Of a DNA stretch of 9,383 nt, positions 5,155 through 9,383 are shown piece after piece. Made by a program: the position numbers and the translations under genes. The notes beneath the pieces were generated by a model that was given only the letters and a program-made list of their open reading frames with translations, was not told the DNA's origin and did not search any database. Positions within the stretch are counted from its first letter, which is position 1; the number at the start of each line of letters is the position of its first letter. This DNA is from Bacteroidia bacterium (lineage in GTDB: Bacteria; Bacteroidota; Bacteroidia; Bacteroidales; UBA12481), in contig JAPLDV010000022.1 in assembly GCA_026391235.1 (NCBI GenBank), positions 1 through 9,383 of the forward strand, in the 5' to 3' direction.

Positions 5155-8151
5155 TTACAGTTTCCGACTATTCCGTTTCCATGATATCCCTGCTCTCCGG
5201 CGGGGATTCTTTTTTACCTGAAGGAAAACAAGGCCTAAGACAATCAGTGAAGAAAAGAGCAGGAGGTAAATTAACCCGGGTTTTTTAGGTGAAATGTCCA
5301 GTACCTGGTTTTTGCCAAGCTCAATAAATCCAGCCCAAAAGTGAGGATGAGCATGTAGTTGATCCGCCTTCCCGAGATAATCCAACTTGCTCTTTTGGAG
5401 TGCGTCCGAGATGTTTGATCCTGAAAGTATTGATTGATAGAATTTAATCATTAATTCTTTGCTTGAGCGATCATCAACGGTCCACATCGTCATGATCAGA
5501 TTAGGGCATCCTGCAAAGATAAATGCACGCCCAAAGCTTAATATACCTTCGCCGCCGGCCATTTGCCCGGAACCTGTTTCACAAGCCGACAGTACAGTCA
5601 ACCAGGCATTTAAAGAAAGGTTATACACTTCATGACCAAAAAGTATACCGTCTTCCTTATCATCCGCACCCGGGGTAAACACCAGGCCGGAATTTAATGA
5701 ATTACTCTTATTGGGTATGGTGTGCATTGCAAGGTGCAGGATCCCGTATTTGGAGACAATGCTTTTAAACTTTGCTTCAGTGGCATTATTACCAAGTAAA
5801 AGCTTACCACCAATCATCTTTTTAATTGCCCTGGATTCCTGGAAGGTACCTTTTAACTCAGGTAAACCATCCTGCGCTTTTCGCATAAAATCGGAGATCT
5901 TTCCTGACGACATGTTATAACCCGGGGCCACTGCAAGAACGCTTCGTAAGGGTTTAATCTCCCGTGTAGGTTTATAAAAGAAGATGGTAGCAGTAAGGCC
6001 ATAGCTAAAAGAATGATTACGAATGAGATATGGTAGTTTCCGATAATCTTGCCTGGTTCCGCTGTTCATGGTATCCAATAAGGCCTCGAAGGGAATATAG
6101 CTGATAACGCCATCAGGAATGATAATAATTTCCTTGGGTAGGACAATGGAACCGGTTGAGCCGAGAAGAATTTCCTTCAATCCTGCAGCTGCTTCACAAT
6201 ACTTTTTCCGGGCCGAACTGGTTAAGCTTTCAGCATTCCCTTTCATAAATTCGAGCAAGTAACCTATATCTTTCTTCGTCTTTCCGGAAAAAAGCACACG
6301 ACTGATGGTAGAACCAAAGGGATTAACTGTCAAGATGTACAGGGAATCGAAGGCAATTGCGTATTCCACCATAACCTGATTCGGAGTCAACATTCGGGAG
6401 ACCTGATCAAGAGATAATGTTGACCGGTCAAATTTGGCCCGGAAATAATCCGGATATTTTTGTCTGTAATTCGTTATCAGGCTCTCAATCTGCTGGTTAT
6501 AAAAGAAGAGTTCCTGCTGTAGTTCCCCGATCTTCTTTTGATCAACATTCTGAGCAGCGTTAGCTTCAATGATTTTTCCCTGGACATCAGCAACCCTCTG
6601 ACGAATGGAATTCTCTTTGTCCAGATCAACCTGTGGTATAAAGCTGGTTTTAAACTCTACATCTTTAACAGAACTCCACAAACTGGCCGATTTGCACTGC
6701 TCAATCGTGTTAAAAAGTTTGGAAATATAGGTGCTGTCGCCTGTCAGATGGAAAATATTATATTCCAATTCGATCAAAGTATTGTAAGTCTCTCTTTGCA
6801 TTCTGCTGACCTGCAACTTGCTCGACTGCATCTCAACCTTGTTCCGCAATGAATCGATCAGTTTTAATGAATAATAATATCTGTCTTCAGCTTTTTTATA
6901 TTTGCGGATATCGTTGGTCTCAGTACCCCAGATATAAAATATTTTAGCATTCAGGTTCATCAATTCGATCAGCTTAAAGTCATTGGTGGCTTCCAAATTA
7001 AACGGAATTTCATCCGGTGAAACCTCTTTATTTTGTTGGCTTAAGGATTTCATTGCCTCCGACCATTTAACCAGCGCAGACTCATAACGGTCTTGATTTA
7101 GCAAAAGGTTTGCACAATTCTGATTAGAAATTACAATCACATCACTTGCCGATAGTATTTTTTTCTTAACGATTGTTTCGATAATAAGATTCATTTCACG
7201 ATAAAACTGGTTACTATCGGCTTTTGATCTCGGGGATGATCTCAGGTTTATGTCCGCCTGATTTACCTTTGCCATTGCCCAGGAACGGTCCAGGGGTTTT
7301 CCGGATTGAAAATCATTGATTATAAGTTTATTAATTGTTTTTGCTTGTTGATAGGCACTATCTTCAATGAGGGAAATAACCAAATTTCCGTATACATCAA
7401 AAATGTTTACAGGAAAGTGCTTCTGTTTAAAGTCGATGCAACTCTGGAACACTTCAATAGCTTTTTTGTGATCTGCCAAACTTTGATACACTAAACCAAG
7501 GTTATTAAGAGCTTTGCTTTTTTGATCGGCTATCCTGGTTACGGCATTGTCACCCTTGTTTTTATCAACGAATTGATCAAAAAATCCTATGCTTTGGGTG
7601 AAGTAATCTATAGAGTGTTCAAATTCCCCGATTTGCTTCAATGCGTTTCCTGCATTGGTATAGACAGAACCTAAAAGGATGTAATCCGGGTGTTTCAGCT
7701 TCCTTAAAAACTCACATGATTTTAAATATGCCTCCTCACTGTCCGATAACCGTCCAAGCCTTTTAAAGGCAATGCCGGCATTATTAAATAATTTGGCTAA
7801 AAGGGTCAGCTCTTCTTCTGATTTGCAAAGGGATTCCTGCTTGTTACACCACTCATAGAGAGCGGGCCATTTGTCATTTTCTTGTTTTTGGAGGAGATAT
7901 TTTCCATGTAAGCTCCTTATTTTCAACTCAGTTAATAAGTCAATGCGAATTTTTTTGCCTGAACAGAGATCAAGTAGACTGTCAATTTTGATTTTGGCCA
8001 GATCGATCATTGCGGGATTAAGCATATTGGTTGTCACCTTGATAATTGAATCGAGGTTGGTCATCGCGTTATTTGATTCCTGCGAACATCCCTGCCGGTA
8101 AGATGTAAAACCGGCGATTAGGGCGATAATTAGCCAAAATCTTCTGTCCAT
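5155..8151 (-). CDS. TPR-CHAT protein (caspase-like protease domain), membrane-anchored
   Basis: The 998-aa protein begins with a signal-like segment (MDRR, hydrophobic FWLIIALIAGFTSY at 5-18, then RQGC, a poor lipobox, so lipidation is doubtful). TPR-like hairpins run at about 118-245 (FNNAGIAFKRLGRLSDSEEAY; YTNAGNALKQIGEFEHSIDY; LNNLGLVYQSLADHKKAIEV), with further helical and coiled-coil sequence to about 565. The CHAT domain spans about 660-945. It has IIPDGVISYIPFEAL at 677-691, the catalytic His at 810 in ILHLAMH, the catalytic Cys at 857 in LSACETG, GGEGILSFGRAF, and the closing PHFWAGFIELG. A C-terminal helix at 959-979 is followed by an Arg/Lys-rich tail, so TPR and CHAT should face the periplasm with the tail inside. 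CHAT proteins are caspase-related peptidases; substrate unknown. It is convergent to the sigma operon and divergent from the exported-peptide gene. Confidence 0.88.
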   Translation of the reverse strand: MDRRFWLIIALIAGFTSYRQGCSQESNNAMTNLDSIIKVTTNMLNPAMIDLAKIKIDSLLDLCSGKKIRIDLLTELKIRSLHGKYLLQKQENDKWPALYEWCNKQESLCKSEEELTLLAKLFNNAGIAFKRLGRLSDSEEAYLKSCEFLRKLKHPDYILLGSVYTNAGNALKQIGEFEHSIDYFTQSIGFFDQFVDKNKGDNAVTRIADQKSKALNNLGLVYQSLADHKKAIEVFQSCIDFKQKHFPVNIFDVYGNLVISLIEDSAYQQAKTINKLIINDFQSGKPLDRSWAMAKVNQADINLRSSPRSKADSNQFYREMNLIIETIVKKKILSASDVIVISNQNCANLLLNQDRYESALVKWSEAMKSLSQQNKEVSPDEIPFNLEATNDFKLIELMNLNAKIFYIWGTETNDIRKYKKAEDRYYYSLKLIDSLRNKVEMQSSKLQVSRMQRETYNTLIELEYNIFHLTGDSTYISKLFNTIEQCKSASLWSSVKDVEFKTSFIPQVDLDKENSIRQRVADVQGKIIEANAAQNVDQKKIGELQQELFFYNQQIESLITNYRQKYPDYFRAKFDRSTLSLDQVSRMLTPNQVMVEYAIAFDSLYILTVNPFGSTISRVLFSGKTKKDIGYLLEFMKGNAESLTSSARKKYCEAAAGLKEILLGSTGSIVLPKEIIIIPDGVISYIPFEALLDTMNSGTRQDYRKLPYLIRNHSFSYGLTATIFFYKPTREIKPLRSVLAVAPGYNMSSGKISDFMRKAQDGLPELKGTFQESRAIKKMIGGKLLLGNNATEAKFKSIVSKYGILHLAMHTIPNKSNSLNSGLVFTPGADDKEDGILFGHEVYNLSLNAWLTVLSACETGSGQMAGGEGILSFGRAFIFAGCPNLIMTMWTVDDRSSKELMIKFYQSILSGSNISDALQKSKLDYLGKADQLHAHPHFWAGFIELGKNQVLDISPKKPGLIYLLLFSSLIVLGLVFLQVKKNPRRRAGISWKRNSRKL
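5186..5215 (+). terminator. Intrinsic terminator of the sigma/anti-sigma operon, inside the CHAT gene 3' end
   Basis: ATCCCTGC at 5186-5193 pairs with GCGGGGAT at 5200-5207 (8 bp with one G-U) around the 6-nt loop TCTCCG, and is followed by a T-rich tail TCTTTTTT at 5208-5215. It points only in the plus direction and lies about 120 bp after the anti-sigma stop, within the codons for the basic C-terminal tail of the convergent CHAT protein. Confidence 0.7.
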
Positions 8152-8170
8152 AGTTCAAATCTATAACAAA

Positions 8171-8178
8171 CAAAGGTA
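8171..8178 (-). promoter_or_regulatory. -7 promoter element for the CHAT gene (TACCTTTG)
   Basis: The minus strand reads TACCTTTG, an exact TAnnTTTG match. Transcription would start near 8164, about 13 nt before the ATG at 8151, which supports that start. No -33 TTTG is seen at the usual spacing. The CHAT gene therefore looks like a target of the primary sigma factor, unlike the neighbouring peptide gene. Confidence 0.6.
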
Positions 8179-8249
8179 AAATCAATATTATGATGTGATT
8201 TTAACTTGCATTAAATCAGTGAATTATAAAATATTCATAAAAATATTTG

Positions 8250-8271
8250 AAAAAATGGGGTAACCTTTTAA
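8250..8271 (+). promoter_or_regulatory. Shared 22-bp element, copy 2 (core GGGGTAACCTTTT)
   Basis: This element differs from 3349-3370 at only 3 of 22 positions. It sits in the divergent CHAT/peptide intergenic region (8152-8328), 57 bp before the peptide ATG. A second GGGGTA at 8278-8283 lies 21 bp further on, two helical turns, on the same face of the DNA. Confidence 0.45.
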
Positions 8272-8288
8272 GTGGCAGGGGTATTAAT
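8257..8288 (+). promoter_or_regulatory. Candidate ECF promoter of the peptide gene (GGGGTAACC-N16-TATTAAT)
   Basis: GGGGTAACC at 8257-8265 resembles ECF -35 boxes with an AACC core, and TATTAAT at 8282-8288 follows after 16 bp. That would give a start near 8295 and a leader of about 35 nt. No TAnnTTTG is present before the peptide gene, so an alternative sigma is plausible. The local ECF factor is the natural candidate, but this is inference. Confidence 0.4.
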
Positions 8289-8328
8289 AATCGGAAACTG
8301 TAAGTAAAAAATCTTAAAAAATTGCACA

Positions 8329-8469
8329 ATGGAACGGTCAAATCTCTCCTCAATGATGTTTGTAAGCCTGGCTTTTGATGAAATGTTGAACGTACGTGGT
8401 GGTGATGGTGGTACAACTCCTCCTCCTCCTCCGGTAAAAACGGGCACCGAAGAAGATATTATTCTCTAG
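8329..8469 (+). CDS. Double-glycine leader peptide precursor (46 aa)
   Basis: The leader is residues 1-25, ending SLAFDEMLNVRGG. Counting back from the cleavage site, it has Leu at -12, Glu at -8, Met at -7, Val at -4 and Gly-Gly at -2/-1, the full pattern recognised by C39 peptidases. The predicted mature part is 21 residues: DGGTT, then five prolines, then VKTGT and the acidic end EEDIIL. It contains no Cys and no Ser, so disulfide or lanthionine cross-linking by Cys is excluded. The start ATG at 8329 has an A/T-rich upstream region and no Shine-Dalgarno. A C39-ABC exporter gene follows 111 bp downstream. It could be a signal peptide, a small bacteriocin-like product, or an adhesin-type tail; the exact role is not recognisable. 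Confidence 0.75.
   Translation: MERSNLSSMMFVSLAFDEMLNVRGGDGGTTPPPPPVKTGTEEDIIL
8398..8432 (+). repeat. GGT/CCT triplet-rich tract inside the peptide gene
   Basis: GGTGGTGATGGTGGT at 8398-8412 is followed by CTCCTCCTCCTCCTCC at 8417-8432. The two halves encode the Gly-Gly cleavage region and the five prolines, and a change in triplet number would alter the peptide without breaking the frame. They could also pair partly with each other in the mRNA. Confidence 0.6.
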
Positions 8470-8548
8470 CCAACAGTTCCATCAGTTTTTTTCTCTTATT
8501 CTTTACCGGCTTTAGTCAGGGGCTATTGCTGTTAGCAAAATCATTGTA

Positions 8549-8556
8549 TATCTTTC
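8549..8556 (+). promoter_or_regulatory. Weak -7-like element before the exporter gene (TATCTTTC)
   Basis: TATCTTTC matches TAnnTTTG except for the last base, with ATTG 20 bp upstream as a near match to TTTG. A start near 8562 would precede the ATG at 8581. The exporter may equally be read from the peptide promoter; no terminator hairpin is clear in 8470-8580, only a run of seven T at about 8487-8493. Confidence 0.3.
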
Positions 8557-8580
8557 GCTGGCCTAATAAGATTGGTCGCA

Positions 8581-9383
8581 ATGGCATTTCTACCGTTTAC
8601 CAGACAGCTTGATGCGAAAGATTGCGGTCCGGCATGTTTGCGGATGGTGGCAGGTTTCCACGGCAAAAAATTCTCCATACAATATTTACGGGATCGGTGT
8701 TATATAACCAGGGGTGGGGTCAGTCTTTTAGGCATCAGCGATGCTGCTGAGTCTATCGGTTTTAAAACCTTAGGGGCTAAACTTACCTGGGAGCAATTAT
8801 CCCGCGAAGCTCCAATTCCCTGCATTGTCCATTGGAATCAAAATCATTTTGTTGTAGTAGTAAAAACCGGCAAACGGTCTGTTTTGGTTGCTGATCCTGC
8901 GTTGGGAATGGTCAGGTATTCAGTGAAAGAGTTTAAAAAGAAATGGATTTCTGCTACCAGTGAAGGGCAGGAGATCGGTCTCTGCTTACTGCTCGAACCG
9001 ACTCCTGAATTCTTTCACATGGAGGGTGATATCCACAAGAGGAATTCATTCAGGTTTCTGTTTAAATATTTCCATCCGCACAGGAGATTCTACCTGCAAC
9101 TTATTCTTGGAATGCTGGTTGGGTCGTTAATCCTGTTGATTCTCCCGTTCCTCACCCAGGCTGTCGTTGATATCGGTATCAATAATCAGGATATCGGTTT
9201 TATTTACCTGGTGTTAATTGCGCAGCTGTTATTAATTGCCGGCCGTACCAGCATCGAGTTCATTCGCTCCTGGATACTTCTTCATATGAGCACCAGGGTT
9301 AATATATCTCTGATCTCTGATTATCTCATGAAACTGATGCGCCTACCTGCACGGTTTTTTGACAGTAAAATGACAGGTGATAT
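8581..9383 (+). CDS. C39-peptidase ABC exporter (PCAT type), N-terminal part (truncated by window edge)
   Basis: 267 codons are visible before the right edge. Residues 1-140 are a C39 peptidase domain: RQLDAKDCGPACLRM with the oxyanion Gln9 and catalytic Cys15, GVSLLGISDAAESIGF at 46-61, CIVHWNQNHFVVV with catalytic His89, and DPALGMV with Asp105. All three catalytic residues are present, so it should be active, unlike the degenerate C39-like domains of type 1 exporters. The ABC membrane domain begins at about 165, with helices at about 170-195 and 206-228, and the LPARFFDSKMTGD motif closes the visible part; the ATPase lies beyond the window. Such proteins cut double-glycine leaders on the cytoplasmic side and export the product. 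The neighbouring 46-aa precursor is the obvious substrate. Confidence 0.93.
   Translation, partial: MAFLPFTRQLDAKDCGPACLRMVAGFHGKKFSIQYLRDRCYITRGGVSLLGISDAAESIGFKTLGAKLTWEQLSREAPIPCIVHWNQNHFVVVVKTGKRSVLVADPALGMVRYSVKEFKKKWISATSEGQEIGLCLLLEPTPEFFHMEGDIHKRNSFRFLFKYFHPHRRFYLQLILGMLVGSLILLILPFLTQAVVDIGINNQDIGFIYLVLIAQLLLIAGRTSIEFIRSWILLHMSTRVNISLISDYLMKLMRLPARFFDSKMTGD

Larger units (their letters stand above)
5090..8304. repeat. Short repeat TTACAGTTTCC, three copies around the CHAT gene
   Basis: TTACAGTTTCC is at 5091-5101 and again at 5155-5165, starting on the CHAT stop codon, and its reverse complement is at 8293-8303, upstream of the CHAT start. The 5155-5167 and 8291-8303 copies are a perfect 13-bp inverted pair; the 5090-5101 copy matches 8293-8304 over 12 bp. 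The role is unknown, and chance is possible for any one pair. Confidence 0.35.

Noticed and set aside
8152..8328. A second peptide gene or structured RNA in the CHAT/peptide intergenic region
   Set aside because: No ORF with a leader, no strong hairpin; only the -7 element for CHAT, the shared element and the candidate ECF promoter are visible.
8216..8416. Minus-strand ORF of 66 aa with a run of His (MYHHHHHV)
   Set aside because: It is the antisense of the peptide gene GGT repeats and of the AT-rich intergenic region; it has no recognisable domain and the opposite strand has a convincing double-glycine precursor.
1..9383. CRISPR array, tRNA genes, insertion sequences, phage genes
   Set aside because: No regularly spaced repeats, no tRNA cloverleaf sequence and no transposase or integrase motifs were seen on either strand.

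Overview
The window looks like chromosomal DNA from a member of the Bacteroidota. The reasons are: several gene starts preceded by the Bacteroidota -7 promoter element TAnnTTTG; almost no Shine-Dalgarno sequences; a DUF2027-like/Smr protein of a type typical of that phylum; a C39-ABC exporter that resembles Bacteroidota exporters; and a moderate GC content. The genus cannot be told from sequence alone.

The left part (1-3190) is ordinary core genome. A minus-strand pair holds queA (tRNA queuosine biosynthesis) and, overlapping its stop by 8 bp, the N-terminal half of a YgiQ-type radical SAM protein that runs off the left edge. A plus-strand Smr-domain protein is fired divergently from queA, with the two -7 elements only 2 bp apart. 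It is followed by the RNase P RNA gene (rnpB), whose own -7 element starts 4 bp after the Smr stop codon.

The right part (3190-9383) is an accessory-looking regulatory and secretion locus. An ECF-type sigma factor gene overlaps by 11 bp the gene for a single-pass membrane protein that is probably its anti-sigma factor. That protein carries four copies of an unusual 22-residue motif on the predicted cytoplasmic side and TPR-like helices on the predicted periplasmic side. Convergent to this pair is a 998-aa TPR-CHAT protein (caspase-like His/Cys dyad present, N-terminal signal segment, C-terminal membrane anchor). Divergent from the CHAT gene is a 46-codon gene for a peptide with a textbook double-glycine leader, and after it the start of a C39-peptidase ABC exporter (cut by the right edge) of the kind that cleaves such leaders.

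The proposed linkage is: envelope state sensed by the anti-sigma protein, then sigma release, then expression of an exported 21-residue peptide, with a periplasmic CHAT protease next door. It is supported by gene order and by a 22-bp element (19/22 identical, core GGGGTWACCTTTT) present at the start of the sigma gene and upstream of the peptide gene. The peptide gene lacks TAnnTTTG but has GGGGTAACC-N16-TATTAAT, which has the spacing expected of an ECF promoter. This functional link is inference; the individual domain calls are stronger.
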